A stretch of DNA of 45,738 nt, taken from assembly GCA_947625575.1 (NCBI GenBank), contig CANQOV010000006.1, forward strand, positions 1 to 45,738. The letters are read 5' to 3'. Shown piece after piece: positions 1-9,678 of this stretch; within the stretch, counting starts at the first letter, position 1, and every line of letters begins with the position of its first letter. The notes below the pieces were generated by a model that made no database searches, was not told the origin of the DNA, and worked only from the letters and a program-made list of their open reading frames with translations. The DNA comes from an uncultured Bacilli bacterium (GTDB lineage Bacteria > Bacillota_I > Bacilli_A > RF39 > UBA660). The position numbers and the translations under genes are program-made.

Positions 1-1
1 C

Positions 2-34
2 CATGTGGAGCCAGCCAGTAATATGCCCTTATAG
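2..34 (+). pseudogene. C-terminal tail of an upstream ORF, possibly an IS200/IS605 TnpA (frame reads HVEPASNMPL*)
   Basis: Frame 2 opens at the window edge and stops at tag 32-34; followed by hairpins typical of IS200-family right ends. Family assignment is from memory. Confidence 0.4.
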
Positions 35-48
35 GGCTACATAAAAAC

Positions 49-74
49 CACTAGTTGAACTAGTGGATTTTTAT
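49..74 (+). terminator. Hairpin ccactag-ttgaa-ctagtgg followed by T-rich sequence (terminator or IS200-type right-end hairpin)
   Basis: Perfect inverted repeat ccactagttgaactagtgg then atttttatttt. Confidence 0.65.
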
Positions 75-90
75 TTTAGGAGGTGTTTTA

Positions 91-1530
91 GTGAATAATA
101 TTACGCTACAAGATTTACTAGAAAAATTAAAAGAATACAATCCAGATGAAATAGAGATTGTAAAAAAAGCTTATAATTATGCTGATAATTTACATTCCGG
201 GCAAATGAGACAAAGTGGGGAACCATATATTAGTCATCCATTAAATGTTGCATATATTTTGGCAGAGATGCATGCAGATAGAGATACAATATGTGCTGGA
301 CTACTTCATGATACTTTAGAAGATACAAACATTACTAAAGAAGATATATCACATGATTTTAATCAAAATGTTGCTAATTTAGTAGATGGTGTAACAAAAT
401 TATCAAAGATGAATTTTTCATCTAAACAAGATCAAAATTATGCAAATACAAGAAAAATAATAACGGGAATAACCGAAGATGTAAGAATAATTATAATTAA
501 ATTAGCTGATAGACTTCATAATATGAGAACATTACAATTTAAATCGGAATTTAAGCAAAAAGAAAATGCACTTGAAACTATGGAGATATTTGTACCACTT
601 GCATATTATATTGGGGCTTATAGAATAAAATCAGAGTTAGAAGATTTATCATTACAATATCTTAAGCCAGATATGTATAAAAAAATAACTGAGAGAAAAA
701 TGAGATTGGAAGAATCAAGTGATGAATGTTTAAAGGAAATGCTGTATAAGATTGAAGCATTGCTAAATGCTAAAAATATACCAAATGAGATAAAGATAAG
801 AACAAAGAATATTTATGGCATATACAAAAGACTAAATGAAGGTCATAAATTATCTGATATTCATGATTTGTTAGCACTTAAAATAATGGTTGATGAAGTA
901 GAGAATTGCTATTATACATTAGGGATGATTCATAAGGAATATCATCCAATAAATGATAAATTCAAAGATTATATCTGTAATCCAAAAACAAACATGTATC
1001 AAAGCTTACATACAACTGTATTTGGGCCTGATGATAGATTAGTTCAAACTCAAATAAGAACATTTGATATGGATAAAGTAGCATCATTTGGATTGACAGC
1101 ATATTGGGATGAACAAAAAGGAAAAGCAAGGGATGTAATGCAAGAGGATTTGAAACAAAAATTTCAATTCTTTAAATCACTAACTGAAATAAATTCTATG
1201 TTTGGTGATAACCAACAATTTGTTAACCAAGTAAAAACTGAACTATTTGCTGATAGAGTTTACGTTTATACGACAAAAGGTGACATAATAGAATTACCTA
1301 AAGGAGCTACACCAATAGATTTTGCATATAAGATACATACTGATATAGGAAATACAATGGTTGGAGTATTTGTAAATGATGAATTTGTGCCAATTGATTA
1401 TGTGTTGAAAAATAAGGATAGAGTAAGAATTGTTACTGATGATTTATCTTTTGGCCCTAGAGAAGATTGGATAGATAAAGCTCAAACGAGCTTAGCTAAA
1501 AGAAAAATAAGGGATTTTAATAAAAAGTAA
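91..1530 (+). CDS. RelA/SpoT homologue: HD domain + synthetase-like domain + TGS, lacking the usual C-terminal ACT region
   Basis: HD motifs (YISHPLNVAYIL, GLLHDTLEDT, KLADRLHNMRTL), FKDYICNPKTNMYQSLHTTV, TGS region (VYTTKGDIIELPKGATPIDFAYKIH); 479 aa; RBS aggaggtg. Confidence 0.93.
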   Translation: MNNITLQDLLEKLKEYNPDEIEIVKKAYNYADNLHSGQMRQSGEPYISHPLNVAYILAEMHADRDTICAGLLHDTLEDTNITKEDISHDFNQNVANLVDGVTKLSKMNFSSKQDQNYANTRKIITGITEDVRIIIIKLADRLHNMRTLQFKSEFKQKENALETMEIFVPLAYYIGAYRIKSELEDLSLQYLKPDMYKKITERKMRLEESSDECLKEMLYKIEALLNAKNIPNEIKIRTKNIYGIYKRLNEGHKLSDIHDLLALKIMVDEVENCYYTLGMIHKEYHPINDKFKDYICNPKTNMYQSLHTTVFGPDDRLVQTQIRTFDMDKVASFGLTAYWDEQKGKARDVMQEDLKQKFQFFKSLTEINSMFGDNQQFVNQVKTELFADRVYVYTTKGDIIELPKGATPIDFAYKIHTDIGNTMVGVFVNDEFVPIDYVLKNKDRVRIVTDDLSFGPREDWIDKAQTSLAKRKIRDFNKK

Positions 1531-1539
1531 GGAGGAAGT

Positions 1540-3477
1540 ATGAATAATAATCAAAGAATAAATGAATTAAAACAAATATCGGATTATGTTAGAACAACTG
1601 CTTTAGGAACAATCTTAAATGCAAATAATGGACATGTTGGTGGTAATTTATCATCTGTTGAATTATTGGTTGGATTATATTTTGGTGGTTTATTTAAATT
1701 TGATCCAAATAACTCAAAAAATGAAAATAGAGATAGAGTATTAATAAGAGGACATGAGGGACCACTAAGATATACAATATTTTCATTATTGGGATATATT
1801 AATCCAGATGAGTTAAAAGGATATAGACAACTTGGATCTAGATTACAAGGACACGAGGATATGTTCTTTGTTCCTGGAGTAGATATTACACCAAGTGGAT
1901 CGCTAGGAATGGTTCTTTCTTATGGAGTTGGTTCTGCAATAGCAAATAAAGACAAAAATATTGATTCAAAAACTATAGTCTTTTTAGGTGATGGAGAAGA
2001 ACAAGAAGGTAATATTTCAGAAGCAGCTCGTCATGCAGCTAATTTGAATTTAAGTAATTTGATATGCATATTGGATAAGAATGGAAAACAATTATCAGGA
2101 GCAACAAGTTTTCATGATTCTGGAGCAAATATTGAAGAAATTTGGAAAGGATATGGTTGGGATGTTATAACTATAGAAGATGGTAATAATATACAAGAAG
2201 TTTTAGAGGCATATAGTAAAACACAAAATCAAATTAAACCAATTATGATTATTGCAAATACAACAAAGGCTTATGGAATTAAAAATGCTATTGAACATTT
2301 CAATGGATATCATACATTATCTGGTGCTAGTAAAAAAGAAAAAGAGCTTATAATAGAAACTTATAAAGAAATGAAAAATGCTTTAGAGCAGCAAGGATTA
2401 AGCTATGAAAGTGTTTCTTCACTTGCAAAAAAATTGGTTTCTACTCCATCTAATATAATTGTCAAGAATAACTACATTGATTCTGATGTTTATGATATAC
2501 ATACAAATCAAACAGGTATAAATGTGGAGGATGCTCAAGATCAATTTTTTGAAGAATTAAGAAAAAATGTAATACAGAGTCACAATAAATCAAACATATA
2601 TTTTATTACACCTGATTTGATAAGAAAAGACACTGAGGCATTAGCAGATTTTAAAAACTTTACTCATTTTATTAATACAGGAATTAGAGAACAACATGCT
2701 ATAGCAATGGCTCATGGAATTTCGGTAGAAAATCGTGATGCAAGAATTATATTATGTAGTGGTGATGCATTTTCATATAGGTTTATGGATCAACTTAACG
2801 CAGCAGCAACAGGTAAAAGTAATATTTTAGTTGTTGGAGAAAATTCTGGAATATTTCAAGGACATAATGGGAAAACACATCAAACTGTATCACAACCTGG
2901 AGCTTTAATGACTATACCAGATGTAGATTTTTATGAACCAGCTGACAATGTAGATTTATATAATATATATTCATCAGTCTTGAAGAAAAACAATGGTTTA
3001 AATTATGTTAGAATACATCATGGCACTTTAAACATTGAACGAAACGATAGTGATAAAGATAATATAATTGCTTATTATATTCATCAAACTGACAAAGAAC
3101 CTAAACTTGTATTAATTTCTACTGGTTTTATGGGAGAAAGTGCTGTGAAAGTTGCAAAAGATTTGGAAATTAATTATGGAATTCCAACAAATGTAATAAA
3201 TATGGTATGTCCAAATAAATTTGGACAAAAAGCTAATGAATTATTAGTTAACGACGCACCTATTATTACATTATATAATGGTAGTCCAGAAATACTTCCA
3301 CAACATGTATCAAGCACTATACTAAGTAGTGAAACATTACCAAGACCTAAATTTATATATGGACATGGATATTATGAAGGAACATCTGGTAGAGTTGATG
3401 ATTTAATTAAACACTATCAATTTGATGAGACTGGTATAAAAACAATGGTTTTGAAAAGGATGAATAAAAATAGATGA
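1540..3477 (+). CDS. Transketolase-like thiamine-diphosphate enzyme (full length)
   Basis: GHVGGNLSSVELLVGLYF, GDGEEQEGNISEA, TGIREQHAIAMAHG motifs; RBS aggagg. Confidence 0.92.
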   Translation: MNNNQRINELKQISDYVRTTALGTILNANNGHVGGNLSSVELLVGLYFGGLFKFDPNNSKNENRDRVLIRGHEGPLRYTIFSLLGYINPDELKGYRQLGSRLQGHEDMFFVPGVDITPSGSLGMVLSYGVGSAIANKDKNIDSKTIVFLGDGEEQEGNISEAARHAANLNLSNLICILDKNGKQLSGATSFHDSGANIEEIWKGYGWDVITIEDGNNIQEVLEAYSKTQNQIKPIMIIANTTKAYGIKNAIEHFNGYHTLSGASKKEKELIIETYKEMKNALEQQGLSYESVSSLAKKLVSTPSNIIVKNNYIDSDVYDIHTNQTGINVEDAQDQFFEELRKNVIQSHNKSNIYFITPDLIRKDTEALADFKNFTHFINTGIREQHAIAMAHGISVENRDARIILCSGDAFSYRFMDQLNAAATGKSNILVVGENSGIFQGHNGKTHQTVSQPGALMTIPDVDFYEPADNVDLYNIYSSVLKKNNGLNYVRIHHGTLNIERNDSDKDNIIAYYIHQTDKEPKLVLISTGFMGESAVKVAKDLEINYGIPTNVINMVCPNKFGQKANELLVNDAPIITLYNGSPEILPQHVSSTILSSETLPRPKFIYGHGYYEGTSGRVDDLIKHYQFDETGIKTMVLKRMNKNR

Positions 3478-4073
3478 AACAATTATTTATTTTTGATTTA
3501 GACGGAACATTATATGATGAAAGTAATCCTATTTCAAAAATCATTGATGAAAGAATAAAAAACTATATAAAACAAGAAAGAAATCTAACAGAGAATGAAT
3601 ATAAAAATTTAGAAAAAAATATTCCTGATTTGTTAACTGCATTGTCAAAATTAAAAATTGATAAAAATAAATTCTATGAAGAAGTATATAAAAATATAAA
3701 TTACAATGAATATTTTGATAAAAATGAGAAATTAAAAAATGAATTAAGCAAATTAAATGGCAAAAAAATTATTTGCTCTAATTCGTGCGAGTATCATGTC
3801 AATGAAATACTTAAAAATTTAGGTATTGCAAAATTGTTTGACAATATTTATTGTACTGATAAACATAAAAATAAACTTGAAATATACAAAAAAATTGTAG
3901 AAAAATATAAATTATCACCAGAACAAATTTATGTAATAGGGGATAATTATATGGTTGATATAGAACCAGCTTATTCTTTAGGCATTAAAACATTATATAT
4001 AAAAAATGGAAGTGAAATAAGCAATATTGAGGATGCTTTAAAAAAAATTAATTATGAAAAGGAGAAAAATTAA
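3474..4073 (+). CDS. HAD-superfamily hydrolase/phosphatase
   Basis: FIFDLDGTLYDE, CSNSCEYH and VIGDNYMVDIEPAYSLGIKTLYI; start overlaps the preceding stop (ATGA). Confidence 0.9.
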   Translation: MKQLFIFDLDGTLYDESNPISKIIDERIKNYIKQERNLTENEYKNLEKNIPDLLTALSKLKIDKNKFYEEVYKNINYNEYFDKNEKLKNELSKLNGKKIICSNSCEYHVNEILKNLGIAKLFDNIYCTDKHKNKLEIYKKIVEKYKLSPEQIYVIGDNYMVDIEPAYSLGIKTLYIKNGSEISNIEDALKKINYEKEKN

Positions 4074-4074
4074 T

Positions 4075-5736
4075 ATGAACAAACATTTTTTAAATCCAGA
4101 AACAATGGATATAACTGAATTTTTGAATGATATTGAGTTATTACATAAGAAAGTTGATAAAAATATAATTCATTCTTATTCGAGAATTCCTAAAAACACA
4201 AATAAAAAGTATGCAGAATTATTAGAAGATGAAAACTTGAAATTTGAATCACAAAGCATTGATGAAGTATATGAGCAATTGGCTAAATATACTGAAGGTA
4301 TGGTTTTATGGAACAATCCGGGTACTTTAACAAATGTTAATCCTGTTCCAACAATAGAATCTTTAGCTGCAAGTAGTTATTTCTCATTATATAATCCAAA
4401 TGCCGCACAAGATTTATCATGTGGATTATTGATGACAACTGAACTTGCAACTATAAAAATGATAAGTGAATTGGCCGATATTGATTATAAAAAATCTGGC
4501 GGTATATTTACTTTTGGAGGCAAATCAACAAATATGCATGCAGTTAAGCATGGTATTCAAAGAATAAATAAAGATTTTAGAAAAACAGGAATAAAAGATG
4601 ATATAATTGTCTTTTCAAACACTCAAGGACATATTTGTCACGTTGAAGTTTGTGGCTGGTTAGGCATTGGAGAAAACAATTGTAAAAGAATAAAGACAGA
4701 TCCAATGGGAGTTGTCGATTTGAAAGAGTTAGAAAAAGAACTTGATAATGCTTTATCTTCTGGAAAAAAGGTAGCTACAATCATTGTAAATGGATGTACT
4801 ACTATACAAATGACTATTGATCCTATTAAAAAAATTGTTGATTTAAGAGATAAAATGGTAAAGAAGTATAAGCTTGATTATATTCCAAGAGTTCACGTTG
4901 ATTCAGTAATAGGGTGGGTATGGTTATTTTTCAAAAATTATGATTTTGCTGTAAATCCATTGAATATTCATACAAAAGCATTAAATAAAATTAAACTTTT
5001 AACTGAACAAATCAAAGATATAAAATATGCTGATTCATTTGGAGTAGATTTCCATAAAACTGGATTTTGTTCTTATCTATCTAGTTTATATATTACTAAA
5101 GATAAAACTGAATTATATTCACAGGGAGATGCTCCTAATATTCCATATGATGAATTAGAATTTGGAAATTATTCTCCATTCCAATATACTCTTGAATTAT
5201 CGAGATCATTAGGGGGTCCTATATCTGCTTATGTTAATTTAAAAATGTTAGGTATCGAGGGATATCAAAAAATTATGGCAAATTTATTAGATTCATCACA
5301 ATATTTAAAAGAAAAACTTGAGGAAACTGGAAAGTTTGAAGTAATAAATGATTTGGATAGTAATGGATTTGTAACATTGTTTGTAGCAAAAGAAAACAAT
5401 AATGTTCCATCTTTCTTTGATTTAGGTAAGGGAGATTTAGAATATGCTAAAAAATTTGGAGAATATAATTATAAGTTTTATACATATTTGCTAGAAAAAG
5501 AAAAACAAGGTATATGTTCGTTTACCATTGATTATTCATCTGGATATCATATTTTATCCAATGGAAAAAAGATTGGTGTTTTAAAGGCTTATCCAATGTC
5601 TGCACATTTTAATAGGCAGTATGTTGATAAGTTTATTGATGAATTAATGAAACACATTAATGATTTTGATAAAATAAAAGATACATTTGAAGCAAAAGAG
5701 GTTCCACATAAGCCTAGACCATTTGTATTTAGATAA
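4075..5736 (+). CDS. Group II-like pyridoxal-phosphate-dependent decarboxylase family protein
   Basis: LWNNPGTLTNVNP, GGIFTFGGKSTNMHAVKHG, RVHVDSVIGWVW, SFGVDFHKTGFC (PLP Lys); substrate unknown. Confidence 0.88.
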   Translation: MNKHFLNPETMDITEFLNDIELLHKKVDKNIIHSYSRIPKNTNKKYAELLEDENLKFESQSIDEVYEQLAKYTEGMVLWNNPGTLTNVNPVPTIESLAASSYFSLYNPNAAQDLSCGLLMTTELATIKMISELADIDYKKSGGIFTFGGKSTNMHAVKHGIQRINKDFRKTGIKDDIIVFSNTQGHICHVEVCGWLGIGENNCKRIKTDPMGVVDLKELEKELDNALSSGKKVATIIVNGCTTIQMTIDPIKKIVDLRDKMVKKYKLDYIPRVHVDSVIGWVWLFFKNYDFAVNPLNIHTKALNKIKLLTEQIKDIKYADSFGVDFHKTGFCSYLSSLYITKDKTELYSQGDAPNIPYDELEFGNYSPFQYTLELSRSLGGPISAYVNLKMLGIEGYQKIMANLLDSSQYLKEKLEETGKFEVINDLDSNGFVTLFVAKENNNVPSFFDLGKGDLEYAKKFGEYNYKFYTYLLEKEKQGICSFTIDYSSGYHILSNGKKIGVLKAYPMSAHFNRQYVDKFIDELMKHINDFDKIKDTFEAKEVPHKPRPFVFR

Positions 5737-5746
5737 AGGAGGAAAT

Positions 5747-7675
5747 ATGGAAGAAGGTTATTATATATCAACATTTTTATCTTTTGGTGAATTGCAAAAT
5801 ATTTTAAAGATAAAAGTTAGACACGATCATACTATTGCACTATGGAGTTATTTCGGAAATGAAATTAAGTTAGTAAAGTATTGGGAGTTAGAAAGAATAA
5901 CAGGTATAAAACAACATCAAATAGCAGCATATAGTAAAGATTCTTTATTAGAACTGATAAATAAATTATTAAAAGAAGAACAATTAACATTAAAAGACAT
6001 AAAAGGAATTTGGGGCACTAAAGGTATAGAAACAGATAATAAATATATGAATTATATTGATTCAAGGGTATGCTTCCATAATATTGCTCATTTATTAACG
6101 AGTATATTTTATTCAAATAGTTCTCCTTTTTCTGATAAAATTATTGCTTTGGCTTTAGATGCAGGTCCAGATAGTTGTTTTGAAAATAATGCATATGATT
6201 TGCAATACTATTCAGGAGCTGTAATAAACAATGGGAAAATTGAATTTTTGGAGGTTGAATCTCCTGCTAGATTCTGGAGTTATTCATATAAAAAATTTGG
6301 TTTAAGAGAAGGATCATTAATGGCACTAGCTACAGCAATGGATACAGAATTTTATGATTTTGATTATTCAAAATATGATAATATAACTTTTTACAATGAA
6401 GAAGCTAGAGGAAATGCACAATTTGTTGTAGAAGATATACGTAAACAAGTTTTATCTATAAAAAAAGAGGATATAGGTATAAAATGTTCAAAATTTAATA
6501 CCAATTTTACAGAACAAGAAAATTATATTAGCATGGTTATGAAAATAATTTCTGTTCTTTCTGAAAGAATGGTGTTTAAGCATATTGATAAAATATTATC
6601 AACATTTAAATTAGACCCTACAGAAACAACAATTGCTTTGGCGGGAGGGTTTGCCTTAAATTGTCCAACTAATAGTGCAATATTAAAAAAATATAAGTTT
6701 AAGGATTATCAAATTCCTCCTTGTGCAAGTGATACTGGTATTGCCTTAGGAGTAGGCCTAGCAGCATTTTATCCATTACTTTCATCAGGTAAAGCAACAG
6801 TAAATTTAAATACAGTATATTATGGACAATATCATGGTGGTATTAATGCTATAAATACTGAAAATAAAAAATATATAAAAAATATTAAAGAAATTACAAT
6901 TGATGAAATTGCAGCCGAATTAGAAAATAATATTATGATTTGGATTGATGGTAGAGCTGAAATTGGTCCACGTGCTTTGGGAGACAGATCAATTTTAGGA
7001 GATCCAAGATATCAAGAAATAAAAGATAAGCTTAATGTTGTGAAAAAAAGACAGTGGTGGAGACCAGTTGCTCCATTAATAATGGATGAACATGGTTCAG
7101 AAATATTTGAAGATTATAGATTTTCACCATATATGTTATTGAATTTAAATATTAAACCTGAATATATAAATGATTTGATTGCAGTAACTCATCATGACGG
7201 AACAGCGAGAATTCAAAGTGTTAGTTCAGAGAGCAATAGAAATTTATATGAGTTATTAAAATCCTTTTACAAAAGAACAGGAATACCGGTTTTATGTAAT
7301 ACTTCTTTAAATGATGCTGGTGAACCGATTGTTAATAATATTAATGAAGCAATTCAATTTGCTTTACAAAAAGGTATAAATGCCATTTATGTAGATGCTA
7401 AATACAAAATTGAATTATGTCGTGAAGAAAAATTAATTAATTCTGGATTTAAAATGAGAGAATTAACATATCATAATCCTCCAAAAGGATTAGATGTTGA
7501 ACAATTTGTAAAAGGCGAAAATCCTTTTGGACTTTCATTGGAAGAAGTAACATATTATTTTGATAATCCAAACTATTTCTTTGACAAATCTTTAAAAAAT
7601 GAAGAAGATACAAAATATATAAAGAAAAAAACTAATGAATATTTAAAAAAATATCCAAATGGGTTAAAAAGGTAA
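5747..7675 (+). CDS. NodU/CmcH-family O-carbamoyltransferase
   Basis: DGRAEIGPRALGDRSILGDPR, ALAGGFALNCPTN, QWWRPVAPLIM, CNTSLNDAGEPIV; RBS aaaggagg before ATG 5747. Confidence 0.93.
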   Translation: MEEGYYISTFLSFGELQNILKIKVRHDHTIALWSYFGNEIKLVKYWELERITGIKQHQIAAYSKDSLLELINKLLKEEQLTLKDIKGIWGTKGIETDNKYMNYIDSRVCFHNIAHLLTSIFYSNSSPFSDKIIALALDAGPDSCFENNAYDLQYYSGAVINNGKIEFLEVESPARFWSYSYKKFGLREGSLMALATAMDTEFYDFDYSKYDNITFYNEEARGNAQFVVEDIRKQVLSIKKEDIGIKCSKFNTNFTEQENYISMVMKIISVLSERMVFKHIDKILSTFKLDPTETTIALAGGFALNCPTNSAILKKYKFKDYQIPPCASDTGIALGVGLAAFYPLLSSGKATVNLNTVYYGQYHGGINAINTENKKYIKNIKEITIDEIAAELENNIMIWIDGRAEIGPRALGDRSILGDPRYQEIKDKLNVVKKRQWWRPVAPLIMDEHGSEIFEDYRFSPYMLLNLNIKPEYINDLIAVTHHDGTARIQSVSSESNRNLYELLKSFYKRTGIPVLCNTSLNDAGEPIVNNINEAIQFALQKGINAIYVDAKYKIELCREEKLINSGFKMRELTYHNPPKGLDVEQFVKGENPFGLSLEEVTYYFDNPNYFFDKSLKNEEDTKYIKKKTNEYLKKYPNGLKR

Positions 7676-7676
7676 T

Positions 7677-8708
7677 ATGAAACTAAGTGAGCTAGAAAAT
7701 CGTGATTTATTTAATTATATGTTATTTTATAATAAAATGACTGTTGAAGAAAAAAATAAGATTAATTTTGTGGTTTATAAAAATCATTTGATGTATTTAA
7801 AGGAAAATAATACTGAAAAATACAATTATTATTATACTTTTTTAGAAAAAATGTTATATGATATTAATACTTCTTTTGATAAGGAAAGAAATATTGAAAT
7901 TAATAGCATAAATGATATAGTTATATTGTTTAATAATATTATGAAAATAAAAAATGATTTTTTTGAAAGTAGTTTAGAACTGAATAATATTTTAACTAAT
8001 AATGGATTATGTCCTCTTGTTTTATATGCTTTTAATAATATCATTTACAAAGTTCCTGTAACTGAAAATGATATAAAGAAAATAATCGAGTTTTCACTTA
8101 TGTGTTTATATAGGGTAGTAACATTTAAAAATTCAAAATTAGAAAATTTATTACTATTGAATGATACTGGTGCTATATCAAATATTTATTTGAACAAAAA
8201 CATAATTATAAAATATCCAAAAACTGTTGCATCTAAATTATTTTTGATGCAACAGGAAATGGATGCATACAACTATTTATCAAAGACAGAGTTAAATAAA
8301 TTTTTGCCTGAAAATTATACATTTGATACTGTTAATAAATATTTGATGCATAGTTTTGTAAATGGAGAGAATGGAGAATACTATCTTTTTAATCATATTC
8401 CATTTACGGAAAAACAAATATATTCTTTAAAACTATTTTATTCCACATATTCATTATTATTTAATAAAATTATTTTAGATATTCATCCAGGTAATTTTAT
8501 TTGGTGTGAAGAAAAACAGCAATGGATTATAATTGATTTGGGTGTATTACCAACTATTGGTAAGGAATACTACGAATTTGAAACATTTGAAGAATATTTT
8601 GATAATATATGGTTAAAAAGAGAAGAAACAATGAAGAAAATTCCAATACGCTCATTGGATTTAGTTATCGATTTAGATGTGAAAGATAAGGTGTTAAAAT
8701 ATGAATAG
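7677..8708 (+). CDS. Protein-kinase-like fold phosphotransferase (putative)
   Basis: ILDIHPGNFIWCEEKQQWIIIDLG resembles the catalytic and metal-binding motifs of kinase-like folds; operonic. Confidence 0.55.
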   Translation: MKLSELENRDLFNYMLFYNKMTVEEKNKINFVVYKNHLMYLKENNTEKYNYYYTFLEKMLYDINTSFDKERNIEINSINDIVILFNNIMKIKNDFFESSLELNNILTNNGLCPLVLYAFNNIIYKVPVTENDIKKIIEFSLMCLYRVVTFKNSKLENLLLLNDTGAISNIYLNKNIIIKYPKTVASKLFLMQQEMDAYNYLSKTELNKFLPENYTFDTVNKYLMHSFVNGENGEYYLFNHIPFTEKQIYSLKLFYSTYSLLFNKIILDIHPGNFIWCEEKQQWIIIDLGVLPTIGKEYYEFETFEEYFDNIWLKREETMKKIPIRSLDLVIDLDVKDKVLKYE

Positions 8709-9678
8709 AATAGGTATAGATGTAGGTGGTACTTTTATAAAAGGTGGTATTATAGATAACAAAGGAAATATTTTATTTTCTACTAAAGTTCCAACTTTTA
8801 ATAATAATGAAAAAATTAGTGTTGTTGATAATTTATATAATTTAATAAATTATTTGTTAGAAAAAAACAAAAGTATAAATGATGTAACTCCATCATTTAT
8901 TGGATTAGGAATACCTGGAATTGTTAATAGAAAAAAAGGTTTGGCTGAATTCTCTGGAAACTTATCATGGAATAATGTTCCTATAATTGAATTATTGAAA
9001 GAAAAAGGAATAAACATCCCTATGAAAATTTGTAATGATTCAAGATCTGCTTGTATAGGTGAAATGATGTTTGGAGCAGGTGTGAAATATAAAAATGCCG
9101 TTGTTATGACAATAGGAACAGGAATAGGTGCTGGAATTGTTATAAATGGAAAATTGTTTGAAGGAAATGGTGATAAAGGTGGAGAAATTGGACATTCATT
9201 ATTAATGATGGATGGTGAATTATGTACTTGTGGCAGACAAGGTTGCTTTGAGGCTTATGCGTCTGCAAAAGCATTAATTAGATATACAAAAGAGGAATTG
9301 TTATATAATAAAAACTCTTTGATGTGGAATCATGTTTATGGAGAAATTGAAAATGTTGATGGAGCCTTAGCTTTTACTTATGCTAAATTGGGTGATAAGT
9401 CAGCTAATAATGTAATTAATAAATATGTAAAATATTTAAGCGAGGGCATATTAAATATATGCAATTGTTTTAGACCTGAAGTAATAATAATTGGTGGCGG
9501 AATTTCAGAAGCGGGTGATTTTTTATTTGAAAAAATTAATGCGTATATTGCTGAACGAAATTATGGCTACAAATGTACTCCACCGGTTAATGTTATTCAA
9601 GCAAAACTTGGTAATAGTGCTGGAATGATTGGTGCAGCATTTATGAATGAATTTTTAAAAGATGATGACAATGAATAA
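8701..9678 (+). CDS. ROK-family sugar kinase
   Basis: IGIDVGGTFIKGGIID, TIGTGIGAGIVINGKLFEG, GEIGHSLLMMDGELCTCGRQGCFEAYAS. Confidence 0.95.
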   Translation: MNRIGIDVGGTFIKGGIIDNKGNILFSTKVPTFNNNEKISVVDNLYNLINYLLEKNKSINDVTPSFIGLGIPGIVNRKKGLAEFSGNLSWNNVPIIELLKEKGINIPMKICNDSRSACIGEMMFGAGVKYKNAVVMTIGTGIGAGIVINGKLFEGNGDKGGEIGHSLLMMDGELCTCGRQGCFEAYASAKALIRYTKEELLYNKNSLMWNHVYGEIENVDGALAFTYAKLGDKSANNVINKYVKYLSEGILNICNCFRPEVIIIGGGISEAGDFLFEKINAYIAERNYGYKCTPPVNVIQAKLGNSAGMIGAAFMNEFLKDDDNE

